DNA from: Euzebya tangerina
GTDB taxonomy: Bacteria; Actinomycetota; Nitriliruptoria; Euzebyales; Euzebyaceae
Length of the DNA stretch: 64,000 nucleotides
NCBI RefSeq assembly: GCF_003074135.1
Contig: NZ_PPDK01000002.1
Coordinates: 310,001 to 374,000 of the forward strand
Direction of reading: 5' to 3'
The first letter of the stretch is position 1; each line of letters begins with the position of its first letter. Under the pieces are notes generated by a model that did no database searches, had not been told where the DNA came from, and was given only the letters and a program-made list of their open reading frames with translations. The position numbers and the translations under genes were made by a program. Shown here in pieces: positions 56,803-64,000 of this stretch.

Positions 56803-57627
56803 GTGGAAACTGCCTGGAGGAAGTACCTGGACCTGGCCGCCAGCCTGACCGAGGTTCCCCGTCGAAAGGCCGAGGAGGTTGTGAAGGCGCTGGTCGTCCG
56901 GGGCGAGGTGGCAGCCAACGCCAGCGAGAACCTCGTCGAGGCACTGCTCGGCCAGGTCGAGCGGAACCGCAAGTCGATCCAGGATCTGGTGAGCAACGAG
57001 GTCGAACGGGCGCTCGGCGGGGTCGACGTCGTTCGCAAGGGCGCTCTGGACGCTCTGGAGAGCCGCATCGGCATTCTCGAGCGACTTCGAGGGGATGAGG
57101 ACGAGGCAGAGGAGGCACCGGCCCCCAAGACCGCGGCCGCCGTGCCAGCCGCCACGAAGAAGGCACCGGCCAAGAAGACCGCGAAGAAGACCGCGAAGAA
57201 GACGGCCAAGAAGACGGCCAAGAAGTCGGTGAAGAAGGCCACCGCCAAGACGTCGACGGCGAAGAAGTCGACCAAGACGGCCTCGTCGGCGAAGAAGACG
57301 GCGGCGAAGAAGACGGCGGCCAAGACGACGGCGGCGAAGGCGACGAAGACCAGTCCGACCAAAACGTCGGCCGGGAAGAAGTCGACCGCGAAGAAGTTGG
57401 AGGGGAAGAAGTCGACCAAGTCGTCTTCGGCGAAGAAGACGGCGGCCAACACGACGGCGGCCAAGGCGACGAAGCGCAGCCCGGCCAAGAAGTCGACCGC
57501 CAAGAAGTCGACCGCTAAGAAGGGCACGCCCTTGAAGGCGACCACCAAGAAGGCCACCACCAAGAGCACGACCGCCAAGAAGACCGCTGCGAAGAAGACA
57601 GCCCCGCCCGCAGGTGATGCCTCGTGA
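56803..57627 (+). CDS. Phasin-like helical protein with histone-like Lys/Ala tail
   Basis: A 274-residue protein in two parts. The N-terminus (about 1-100) is a helical, possibly coiled-coil domain (WRKYLDLAASLTEVPRRKAEEVVKALVVRG, quoted region) similar in style to phasin-like or poly-hydroxyalkanoate-regulator proteins. The C-terminal 165 residues consist almost only of Lys, Ala, Thr and Ser in KKTA/KKST units, like histone H1 or the tail of mycobacterial HupB. Such tails bind nucleic acid nonspecifically, so a nucleoid, RNA or granule-surface role is inferred. GTG 56803 follows a cggagg Shine-Dalgarno 12 nt upstream. It overlaps the next gene by 4 bp. Confidence 0.75.
   Translation: METAWRKYLDLAASLTEVPRRKAEEVVKALVVRGEVAANASENLVEALLGQVERNRKSIQDLVSNEVERALGGVDVVRKGALDALESRIGILERLRGDEDEAEEAPAPKTAAAVPAATKKAPAKKTAKKTAKKTAKKTAKKSVKKATAKTSTAKKSTKTASSAKKTAAKKTAAKTTAAKATKTSPTKTSAGKKSTAKKLEGKKSTKSSSAKKTAANTTAAKATKRSPAKKSTAKKSTAKKGTPLKATTKKATTKSTTAKKTAAKKTAPPAGDAS
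57170..57612 (+). repeat. Lys/Ala-codon repeat tract
   Basis: Degenerate repeats of aagaag-acc/gcg units encode the KKTA tail. Base composition differs from surrounding genes, and the tract is likely to vary in length. Confidence 0.7.
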
Positions 57628-57809
57628 CCGCGATGATTCCACCACCACCCCCTCCATCAGGCCCGGACGCCGTCGAGCAAGTCCGTCAGACGTTGGACTC
57701 GCTGGACGAGCGGCCGCTCGACCAGCACGTCCAGTTGCTCTCCGACTCGCTGGACCTGCTCGTCGGTGAGCTGGACGAGATGGCGCGACGAATCCCCTCC
57801 GCCAGCTGA
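57624..57809 (+). CDS. Small conserved protein upstream of tlyA
   Basis: A 61-residue protein: a Pro-rich start (MTAMIPPPPPPSG) and a helical rest (VEQVRQTLDSLDERPLDQHVQLLSDSLDLLVGEL). A short gene of this kind lies directly upstream of tlyA in many Actinobacteria (such as Rv1693), so it is probably real. GTG 57624 overlaps the preceding gene by 4 bp, and tlyA begins 19 bp after it. Function unknown. Confidence 0.72.
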   Translation: MTAMIPPPPPPSGPDAVEQVRQTLDSLDERPLDQHVQLLSDSLDLLVGELDEMARRIPSAS

Positions 57810-57828
57810 GACCCACTCCCACCGACAC

Positions 57829-58644
57829 ATGGCACGACGGGTCCGGCTGGATGCCGAGTTGGCCCGCCGGAAACTGGCACCGTCCCGCACCGCGGCTCAG
57901 CAGATGATCCACGCGGGCGAGGTCGTCGTGGAGGGTGTCGCCGTCCCCAAGCCGTCGAGCCAGGTCACCGCGGACCAGTCCATCAAGCTGACGCGCCAGA
58001 CGCCGCGGTACGCCTCGCGCGGGGCGCTGAAGCTCTTGGGCGCGCTTGAGGACCTGGCCGTGGACCCGGCAGGACGGACGGCCTTGGATGCCGGTGCGGC
58101 GCACGGCGGATTCACCGACGTCCTGCTCCGCCGGGGCGCGCACCACGTGATCGCGGTGGATGTCGCCTACGGCCAACTCGCCTGGGAGCTCCGCACCGAC
58201 GACCGCGTCACGCTGCTCGAGCGAACCAACGTGCGGACGCTGACGCCACAGGCCCTCCCGGACGGTCGGATCGCCGACTTCGTCGTGGCTGATCTGTCCT
58301 TCATCTCCCTGACCAAGGTCCTGCCCGCACTCTCCGCGGTCTCGGCGGACCCCGTCACCATGCTGCCCATGGTCAAGCCGCAGTTCGAAGCGGGCCGAGA
58401 ACTGGTCGGCAAGAACGGCGTCGTCCGGGACCCCTCCACCTGGGCCTCTGCCATGCGGCACGTCACCGAGTTCGCCGACACACTCGAGCTCAGCTTGCTC
58501 GGCGCCGCGCCGTCAAGGGCGCCAGGCCCGGCGGGGAACATCGAGTTCTTCCTCCACCTGCAGCGGGGTGTTGCCCGAGACGACCGGCCAGATCCGGCAG
58601 ACATCATCCAGGGGGCCGTCGACGCGGCGCGGGCGATCGGGTAG
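57829..58644 (+). CDS. tlyA: 16S/23S rRNA 2'-O-methyltransferase TlyA
   Basis: A 271-residue rRNA methyltransferase that in mycobacteria modifies 16S C1409 and 23S C1920; loss gives capreomycin resistance. The N-terminal S4 domain is RVRLDAELARRKLAPSRTAAQQMI. The FtsJ-like domain begins YASRGALKLLGAL and has the SAM motif ALDAGAAHGGFTDVLL, then VVADLSFISL and MVKPQFEAGRELVGKNGVVRD. The usual G-A-S-T-G-G of the SAM loop reads G-A-A-H-G-G here. ATG 57829 gives the standard N-terminus. Confidence 0.95.
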   Translation: MARRVRLDAELARRKLAPSRTAAQQMIHAGEVVVEGVAVPKPSSQVTADQSIKLTRQTPRYASRGALKLLGALEDLAVDPAGRTALDAGAAHGGFTDVLLRRGAHHVIAVDVAYGQLAWELRTDDRVTLLERTNVRTLTPQALPDGRIADFVVADLSFISLTKVLPALSAVSADPVTMLPMVKPQFEAGRELVGKNGVVRDPSTWASAMRHVTEFADTLELSLLGAAPSRAPGPAGNIEFFLHLQRGVARDDRPDPADIIQGAVDAARAIG

Positions 58645-58673
58645 CGCTACCAGGCCGTGTCACACCACGCCCC

Positions 58674-58679
58674 TACCAT
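58674..58679 (+). promoter_or_regulatory. Putative -10 box (TACCAT) for recN
   Basis: TACCAT ends 9 nt before ATG 58689. No LexA-type site is seen around it. Confidence 0.35.
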
Positions 58680-58688
58680 GTCGCCCTG

Positions 58689-60362
58689 ATGCTGACGGAT
58701 CTCGAAATCGCGGGGCTGGGGCTCATCGACCGGCTCAGCCTGCCGCTGTCGCCCGGCCTGAACGTCCTGACGGGTGAGACCGGTGCCGGCAAGACGATGG
58801 TCGTCACCGGCCTGCAGTGGCTGCTCGGTGGCCGGGCCGACAAGGAGAAGGTTCGAGCAGGCGCAGATTCCGCACTCCTGCAGGCGCGCATCGAACCCGT
58901 GCCCGATGCGGCTGCGGAGTGGGCCGATGACGACGACGCCCTCATCGTCACCCGCGAGGTGGGCGGCAAGGGTGCGGATGGCAGCCCAACGGGGCGGTCG
59001 CGGGCCCGCGTCGGCAGCCAGTTGGCGCCCGTGTCCGTCCTCGCGGAGATCCTGGGTGGCGTCGTCGAGGTGCACTCCCAGCACGAGTCCATCCGGATGG
59101 CCGATGGCGACGTCCAGCGCGAGCTGCTCGATCGCTTCGGCGGGGCCGACATCGCCACAATCCGCGCGCGATACGATGCTGCGTACGCGGCCTGGCGTGC
59201 CGCCGCCACTCGCCTCGAGGACGCAGAGGTGGCCGCTCGTGACGGCGCGCGTGAGGCCGACCGGCTGCGGGTCGAGGTCAGCGAGATCGACGAGGTCGAC
59301 CCGGCCGCCGGCGAAGAGGATCAACTGGATGCTGACATCGCGCGACTGCAGTACGTGGAGGATCTTCGCGACGGGGCAGCGGTTGCGGCTGAGGCCGTCA
59401 CGGCCGACGACGGTGCACGGGACCTGCTCGGCACTGCGGTCGCGGCGCTCAGGCCGGTCGCCGAACACGACCTGCACCTCCAGGACCTGCTCGAACGTCT
59501 CGAGACGGCCAGCGTGGAGGTGCAGGAACTCGGCTTCGATCTGGCCGGATACGCCGAGGACCTCGAGTCCGATCCCGAGGCCCTGCAGACCGCCCTCGGC
59601 CGCCGCGCCGCCATCGGTCGCCTGCTGCGGAAGTACGGACCCGCAACCACAGACGTCCGAGCCTACGTCTCGCAGGCCCGTGAGCGACTCAGCCTGATCG
59701 ACGGCGGTGAGGAACGCCTCGAGGAGCTGCGGTCGGAACTCAGGGCAGTTGCCGAGACCCTTCACACGGTTGGCGGGCAGCTGCGGGCCGCCAGGCGCAA
59801 GGCCGGCAATCGTCTGGCCAAGGCCATCGACGGGCACCTGTCCGAGCTCGCCATGCAACACGCGAGGACCCGGATCGAGGTCTCGGACATCCAGCCTGGT
59901 CCACACGGCTGCGACCGCATCGAGTTCCTCCTGTCCGCCAACCGCGGGCAACCTGCACTCCCGCTGGGGAGCGCGGCCAGTGGCGGTGAGCGCAGTCGCG
60001 TGGCGCTGGCGGTCAAGGTGGCGCTGGCGGACGCCGACGACACCGCGGTCATGGTCTTCGACGAGGTCGACGCCGGCATCGGCGGAGAGACGGCGCTCGC
60101 CGTGGGTCGCAAGCTGGCCCGGCTGGCTGAGGGTCGGCAGGTCCTGTGTGTCACCCACCTGGCCCAACTCGCCGCGTTCGCGGATTCCCACCACGTCATC
60201 AGCAAGCACACCAGGGGGGCGACCACGGCCACGGCGATCACCAGCCTCGACGAGCACGAGCGCGCGGCAGAACTCTCACGAATGTTGTCGGGGGACAGGC
60301 AGTCCGACGCGGCACTGACCCACGCACAGGAACTGCTCGATCAGGCCGCCAGCCTTCGCTGA
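58689..60362 (+). CDS. recN: DNA repair protein RecN
   Basis: An SMC-like ATPase for double-strand-break repair. It has the N-terminal head with LTDLEIAGLGLIDRL and Walker A GETGAGKT (about residue 30), a central coiled-coil (about 155-380, rich in Glu/Arg/Ala) and the C-terminal head with SGGERSRVALAVKVALAD and Walker B MVFDEVDAGIGGETA, followed by CVTHLAQLAAFADSHH. The length of 557 residues is normal. It follows tlyA after 44 bp. The NAD kinase gene usually found between them is absent. Confidence 0.96.
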   Translation: MLTDLEIAGLGLIDRLSLPLSPGLNVLTGETGAGKTMVVTGLQWLLGGRADKEKVRAGADSALLQARIEPVPDAAAEWADDDDALIVTREVGGKGADGSPTGRSRARVGSQLAPVSVLAEILGGVVEVHSQHESIRMADGDVQRELLDRFGGADIATIRARYDAAYAAWRAAATRLEDAEVAARDGAREADRLRVEVSEIDEVDPAAGEEDQLDADIARLQYVEDLRDGAAVAAEAVTADDGARDLLGTAVAALRPVAEHDLHLQDLLERLETASVEVQELGFDLAGYAEDLESDPEALQTALGRRAAIGRLLRKYGPATTDVRAYVSQARERLSLIDGGEERLEELRSELRAVAETLHTVGGQLRAARRKAGNRLAKAIDGHLSELAMQHARTRIEVSDIQPGPHGCDRIEFLLSANRGQPALPLGSAASGGERSRVALAVKVALADADDTAVMVFDEVDAGIGGETALAVGRKLARLAEGRQVLCVTHLAQLAAFADSHHVISKHTRGATTATAITSLDEHERAAELSRMLSGDRQSDAALTHAQELLDQAASLR

Positions 60363-60398
60363 CCTGTCCAGAAGGCCGATTCGGACACCCCGGTTGAG

Positions 60399-61466
60399 GT
60401 GTCGACGACTGTTACCGTGCGGCATCAGCCAGGCGGACCGGCTGACGCTGCCTGCGTTCACGGCCTCCTCCACGTCCTACCAGACCCCCTCCAACGCTTG
60501 AGTACCTCGACCGACTTCAGCACGCTCGGCCGGCTCGGAACAACTGCCGGTCGACCGCGCCGAGCACCTTTCTCCGGTGCACGGCAGTCAGGTGACTCGC
60601 CTCGCGCGACTCGCCGCCGCCGATCCGGGGGAGCGGTGACGGCCGGCGTGCCGACGCCGTACCTGGTCGGTGCAGCGGTGGGCATCCTCGTCCTGGTGCT
60701 GTGGATCGCCGGCCTCCTCGTCGGCGCGCAGACGTCGGACATGAACAGCGTCGCGGTCGCCGAAGCCAGCCTGTCGCCGGAGCTCGAAGCGACGCTTCGC
60801 GGTGACGCTGCTGTCGCCCAGCCGACCGACTCCGTCGCACTGGTCCCGGGGGGCGGGGGAGCGGCGCGGGCGGTCGATGCCCCGGCCTTCGCAGCGATCG
60901 ACGACGTGGCCCTCCAGTTGCCCGTGGTTGGTGCCGGAGGCGTCATCTTCGGGGAGGCACCGACCCCGTCGGCGCTGGCCCTCACCCCGGTCGGCGAACT
61001 CGGGCGCAACAACAATCCCGAAGGCTTCGTCGCCCCCGAGAGCTTCCAGGGCCCCGAGTACACGGTGCGAGCGCCCGTGACCGGTGTCCGACCCGCGACC
61101 GGTCTGGCAACCATCCTGGCCGCCCCACGGACGCAACTGCTCGCTCCAGTGGCGGGAACGGTCGAGGCAGCCATCACCTACGACGCCGACGGAACCCAGC
61201 TCACGCAGATCAGCATCCGCCCGGACGGCCGCGATGACCTGTTCGTCGTCCTCCGCGGCCTGGCCAGCACATCGCTGCAGCCGGGTGACCGCGTCGAGTC
61301 TGGCGTCACCCCGGTCGGAGTCGTCGGCTCGGGCACCTTGGACGACCAGGAGTTGAACCCTCTGGCCCTGCCGGCCGCGACCCTTCAGGTCCAGCCGGCG
61401 GTCACTGAGACCGGCGCTCAGGTACTCACGCCCGGGGCAGCTGCCGTGGGTGATTTGACCGGCTGA
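60399..61466 (+). CDS. Membrane-anchored extracytoplasmic protein with degenerate M23-like domain
   Basis: A 355-residue protein of unknown function. An Arg-rich cytoplasmic segment ([11 protein letters not shown]) precedes one membrane helix ([22 protein letters not shown], quoted region about residues 88-110). The external part is Ala/Pro/Gly-rich. Its C-terminal 100 residues ([18 protein letters not shown], then [18 protein letters not shown]) resemble the beta-sheet core of M23/LytM peptidases, but no His zinc ligands are seen, so it would be inactive. The start is uncertain: GTG 60399, TTG 60498 or GTG 60636. It lies where a membrane protein gene often precedes pyrG in Actinobacteria. 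Confidence 0.65.
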   Translation: MSTTVTVRHQPGGPADAACVHGLLHVLPDPLQRLSTSTDFSTLGRLGTTAGRPRRAPFSGARQSGDSPRATRRRRSGGAVTAGVPTPYLVGAAVGILVLVLWIAGLLVGAQTSDMNSVAVAEASLSPELEATLRGDAAVAQPTDSVALVPGGGGAARAVDAPAFAAIDDVALQLPVVGAGGVIFGEAPTPSALALTPVGELGRNNNPEGFVAPESFQGPEYTVRAPVTGVRPATGLATILAAPRTQLLAPVAGTVEAAITYDADGTQLTQISIRPDGRDDLFVVLRGLASTSLQPGDRVESGVTPVGVVGSGTLDDQELNPLALPAATLQVQPAVTETGAQVLTPGAAAVGDLTG

Positions 61467-61482
61467 TCCCGCCTGCTACGTT
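61455..61482 (+). promoter_or_regulatory. Putative pyrG promoter (TTGACC-N16-TACGTT)
   Basis: -35 TTGACC (61455-61460) and -10 TACGTT (61477-61482) are 16 bp apart and overlap the stop of the preceding gene. The predicted leader is about 80 nt. Confidence 0.55.
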
Positions 61483-61570
61483 GGCCCAGGCCACGTTTTC
61501 CTTGCGGCCCGGCACGACACATCGCGCACGTGGACATCCAGGTGGTTCACCAGGTCCAAGGAGAACACTG

Positions 61571-63223
61571 ATGGCGAAGCACATCCTTGTCACCGGGGGC
61601 GTGTCGTCCTCACTCGGCAAGGGCATCACCGCCGCCTCGCTGGGCCGTCTGCTCACGGCGCGCGGTCTGCGGGTGACCATGCAGAAGCTGGACCCCTACG
61701 TCAACGTCGACCCGGGGACGATGAACCCGTTCCAGCACGGCGAGGTGTTCGTCACCCACGACGGCGGGGAGACCGACCTCGACCTGGGTCACTACGAGCG
61801 CTTCATCGACGTTCAACTGCCGCGCCAGGCCAGTGTCTCGACCGGTCAGATCTACTCCACCGTCATCGCGAAGGAGCGCAAGGGCGATTACATGGGGGAG
61901 ACGGTCCAGGTCGTCCCGCACATCACCAACGAGATCAAGAAGCGGATCCTCGAGCTGGCCGACGAGGTCGACGTCGTCATCTCGGAGGTTGGAGGGACCG
62001 TCGGTGACATCGAGGGGCTGCCGTTCCTCGAGGCGATCCGCCAGATCCGCTACGACGTCGGCCGCGAGAACATCTGCTACGTGCACTGCGCGCTGGTGCC
62101 CTTCATCGGACCCACGAAGGAGCTGAAGACAAAACCGGCGCAGCACTCCGTCCGCGAACTGCGCTCGATCGGGATCCAACCGGACGCACTGGTCTGCCGC
62201 GCGGACCGTCCCATTCCGCTGGAACTCAAGCGCAAGATCGCGATGCTGTCCGACATCGACCTCGACGGCGTCGTCAGCGCGCACGACGCCCACTCCATCT
62301 ACGCCGTCCCAGCCGTCCTGCAGGAGGAGGGGTTGGACCAGTTCGTCGTCCGTCGGCTGGGGCTCGACCCCAAGGTCGAGCCGGACATGACCGAGTGGAA
62401 CGCGATGGTCTCGCGGCTCGAGAACCCCAAGGAGATCGTGCGCATCGGCCTGGTCGGCAAGTACGTGTCTCTGCCGGACGCCTACCTCTCCGTGGTCGAG
62501 TCGCTGGACCACGCCGGCATCCACCATCAGGTCGACGTGGACATCCAGTGGGTGCAGTCAGACGAGTTGGTGAACCGCTCCGTTGCGGAGGAGAAGTTGG
62601 CCAACCTGGACGGCATCCTCATTCCGGGCGGGTTCGGCATCCGCGGTGTGGAGGGCAAGATCAACGCCGGCCGGTGTGCCAGGGAGCGACAGATCCCCTA
62701 CCTGGGCATCTGCTTGGGCCTGCAGACGGCCGTGATCGAGTTCGCCCGCAATGTGCTCGGCCTACCGGAGGCCCACTCCTCGGAGTTCGACGCGGACACG
62801 CCCGACCCGGTCATCGCCCTGATGGAGGAGCAGCGCGACGTCACCGATCTGGGCGGCACCATGCGGCTGGGGATCTATCCCTGCAAGCTGACGCCCGGGA
62901 CGAAGTCGGAGGCGGCCTACGGCCAGAACTTCGTCTACGAGCGACACCGGCACCGCTGGGAGGTCGCCAACAAGTACCGGTCGCGGCTCGAGGCCGCGGG
63001 CATGGTGCTCTCGGGCCTCTCACCCAACGACAGGCTGGTCGAGATGATCGAGTTGGCCGACCATCCCTGGTTCGTCGCCACCCAGGCGCACCCGGAGTTC
63101 CTCTCGCGACCGAATCGGCCGCACCCGCTGTTCCGGGACTTCGTCGGCGCCGCCTTGGACCGGATGCTGGCTCGCCAGGGTCGGCTGCCGAACGTCAACC
63201 CGCCACCCGTTACGGTGTCGTGA
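61571..63223 (+). CDS. pyrG: CTP synthase
   Basis: Converts UTP to CTP using glutamine. The N-terminal synthetase domain (about 1-265) begins [23 protein letters not shown] and has [23 protein letters not shown]. The class I amidotransferase domain (about 295-540) has the nucleophile elbow GICLGLQ (Cys about 380) and a closing HPEF with the catalytic His/Glu. The length of 550 residues is normal. A Shine-Dalgarno aaggag precedes the ATG by 7 nt. The stop overlaps the NUDIX gene by 4 bp. Confidence 0.98.
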   Translation: MAKHILVTGGVSSSLGKGITAASLGRLLTARGLRVTMQKLDPYVNVDPGTMNPFQHGEVFVTHDGGETDLDLGHYERFIDVQLPRQASVSTGQIYSTVIAKERKGDYMGETVQVVPHITNEIKKRILELADEVDVVISEVGGTVGDIEGLPFLEAIRQIRYDVGRENICYVHCALVPFIGPTKELKTKPAQHSVRELRSIGIQPDALVCRADRPIPLELKRKIAMLSDIDLDGVVSAHDAHSIYAVPAVLQEEGLDQFVVRRLGLDPKVEPDMTEWNAMVSRLENPKEIVRIGLVGKYVSLPDAYLSVVESLDHAGIHHQVDVDIQWVQSDELVNRSVAEEKLANLDGILIPGGFGIRGVEGKINAGRCARERQIPYLGICLGLQTAVIEFARNVLGLPEAHSSEFDADTPDPVIALMEEQRDVTDLGGTMRLGIYPCKLTPGTKSEAAYGQNFVYERHRHRWEVANKYRSRLEAAGMVLSGLSPNDRLVEMIELADHPWFVATQAHPEFLSRPNRPHPLFRDFVGAALDRMLARQGRLPNVNPPPVTVS

Positions 63224-63786
63224 ACGAACCGTTCACGGTCGAGTCATCCGAAACCGTCTTCGAGTCGCGCTGGACCACGATCCGACGCGACCAGGTCCGG
63301 ATGCCGGACGGTAGTTCGGCGCTGCGCGAGATCGCCGAGCACCTCTCCGCGGTTGGTGTGGTCCCGATCGACGGGGACGACAACGTGGTCATGCTGCGGC
63401 AGTACCGGCACGCCTTCGGCGACCACTTCCTCGAGATCCCAGCCGGGGTGCTCGATGTCGCCGACGAGGAACGGGTCGCAGCCGTGCGGCGGGAACTGGT
63501 GGAGGAGGTTGCGCTCCACGCCGACAGCGTGCAGGAGCTCCTGACGTTCACCAACTCAGCCGGCTGGACCACCGAGACGACAACCGTCTACCTGGCCACC
63601 GATCTGCAGCCCACCGAACGGCCGGCCGACTTCGTGTTGGAGGCCGAGGAGGCCGACATGACCGTCGTCCGGATTCCCCTGGATGAGGCGGTCAGGATGG
63701 TGCACGAGGGTGAGATCGTGGACGCCAAGACCGTCATCGGCCTGCTGGCCGCATGGACCCAGCTGGATGGGGTTATGTCAAGCTAG
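63220..63786 (+). CDS. NUDIX hydrolase, ADP-ribose pyrophosphatase-like
   Basis: A 188-residue hydrolase of nucleoside diphosphate derivatives. [21 protein letters not shown] (quoted region about residues 57-75) is typical of ADP-ribose pyrophosphatases. The Nudix box [23 protein letters not shown] has its RE..EE metal residues, but it contains one extra residue between the first Gly and Glu, and the last conserved Gly is Ala. GTG 63220 overlaps pyrG by 4 bp. M. tuberculosis has the same order (pyrG, Rv1700 ADP-ribose pyrophosphatase, xerD). Confidence 0.9.
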   Translation: MNEPFTVESSETVFESRWTTIRRDQVRMPDGSSALREIAEHLSAVGVVPIDGDDNVVMLRQYRHAFGDHFLEIPAGVLDVADEERVAAVRRELVEEVALHADSVQELLTFTNSAGWTTETTTVYLATDLQPTERPADFVLEAEEADMTVVRIPLDEAVRMVHEGEIVDAKTVIGLLAAWTQLDGVMSS

Positions 63787-63837
63787 ATGGGCTAGGCTCA
63801 GACGACACCGACGTGTCGCACGAATCGAGACCCGCCA

Positions 63838-64000
63838 GTGCTTCCCCCGCACGCTGAGAGCTACCTGGACCACCTCGCCGCCGAGCGAGGCCTGTCCGAG
63901 CACAGCCTGGCGGCCTATCGGCGTGACCTGCGGCTCTACGGCACCTACCTCGAGTTGGAGGGCATCGGGTCGCCCGTCGGTGCCGATACCGAGGACGTGA
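63838..64000 (+). CDS. xerD: Tyrosine recombinase XerD, N-terminal fragment
   Basis: The first 54 codons of a gene cut by the window end. The translation AESYLDHLAAERGLSEHSLAAYRRDLRLYGTYL (quoted region about residues 6-38) is the N-terminal core-binding (SAM-like) domain of XerC/D recombinases, which resolve chromosome dimers at dif. Start GTG 63838. Its place after pyrG and the NUDIX gene matches xerD in mycobacteria. The catalytic domain is outside the window, so the XerD identity rests on position. Confidence 0.8.
   Translation, partial: MLPPHAESYLDHLAAERGLSEHSLAAYRRDLRLYGTYLELEGIGSPVGADTEDV

Noticed and set aside
58600-58688. LexA/SOS box before recN
   Set aside because: No GAAC-N4-GTTC-like site was found; only a weak -10 box is present.

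Overview
This 64 kb window is high-GC chromosomal DNA of an actinobacterium. Its gene order follows three blocks that lie apart in Mycobacterium tuberculosis: coaBC-metK-priA-def-fmt-rsmB-rib genes; rpmI-rplT-tsnR-pheST-argCJBDFRGH; and TPR gene-tlyA-recN-pyrG-NUDIX-xerD. The 23S rRNA gene appears to lack the roughly 100-nt helix-54 insertion typical of most Actinobacteria, which suggests a deep branch such as the Nitriliruptoria/Euzebya group. That placement is inference. I see no insertion sequence, prophage, CRISPR array, tRNA gene or plasmid signature.

Layout. 1-9654: a tightly coupled plus-strand run, ending with a complete riboflavin set (ribD, ribE, ribBA, ribH). 9708-12522: a very large three-domain membrane fusion protein (flippase-like membrane domain, kinase-like domain, methyltransferase) and a chorismate mutase. 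18159-12533, minus strand: a translationally coupled set of flavin monooxygenase-like enzyme, alpha/beta hydrolase and ABC exporter, closely followed by a ProA-like dehydrogenase. 18225-26026: prepilin peptidase, a DUF1844-like gene, rpmI-rplT without infC, an rRNA methylase, a soluble sensor kinase and pheST. 26034-34263: a GGDEF/EAL protein, DUF2277, an ROK kinase, a P-loop kinase/F420-oxidoreductase fusion, an SRPBCC protein and a fused 2-oxoacid dehydrogenase E1.

34398-43187: the complete arginine operon argCJBDFRGH, preceded by a phased repeat that looks like an ArgR operator. 43287-49107: two unknown small genes, PolX and alkyladenine glycosylase (DNA repair), a duplicated palindrome, and a class A penicillin-binding protein that appears to be a lipoprotein. 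49209-54640: one rrn operon (16S-23S-5S, no spacer tRNA) with promoter, two boxA sites, both processing stems and a terminator. 54654-64000: TPR gene, an AI-2E-family permease, a histone-tail-like Lys/Ala-rich protein, tlyA, recN, an extracytoplasmic protein, pyrG, a NUDIX hydrolase and the start of xerD.

Many genes overlap by exactly 4 bp (ATGA or GTGA), so translational coupling is the main expression mode inside operons. At operon heads a TANNNT box often lies only 6-10 nt before the start codon, which suggests widespread leaderless transcription. The least conventional features are the 858-residue triple fusion, the P-loop/F420 fusion, the lipobox-bearing PBP, the missing infC, and the coupled monooxygenase/hydrolase/exporter/dehydrogenase group.
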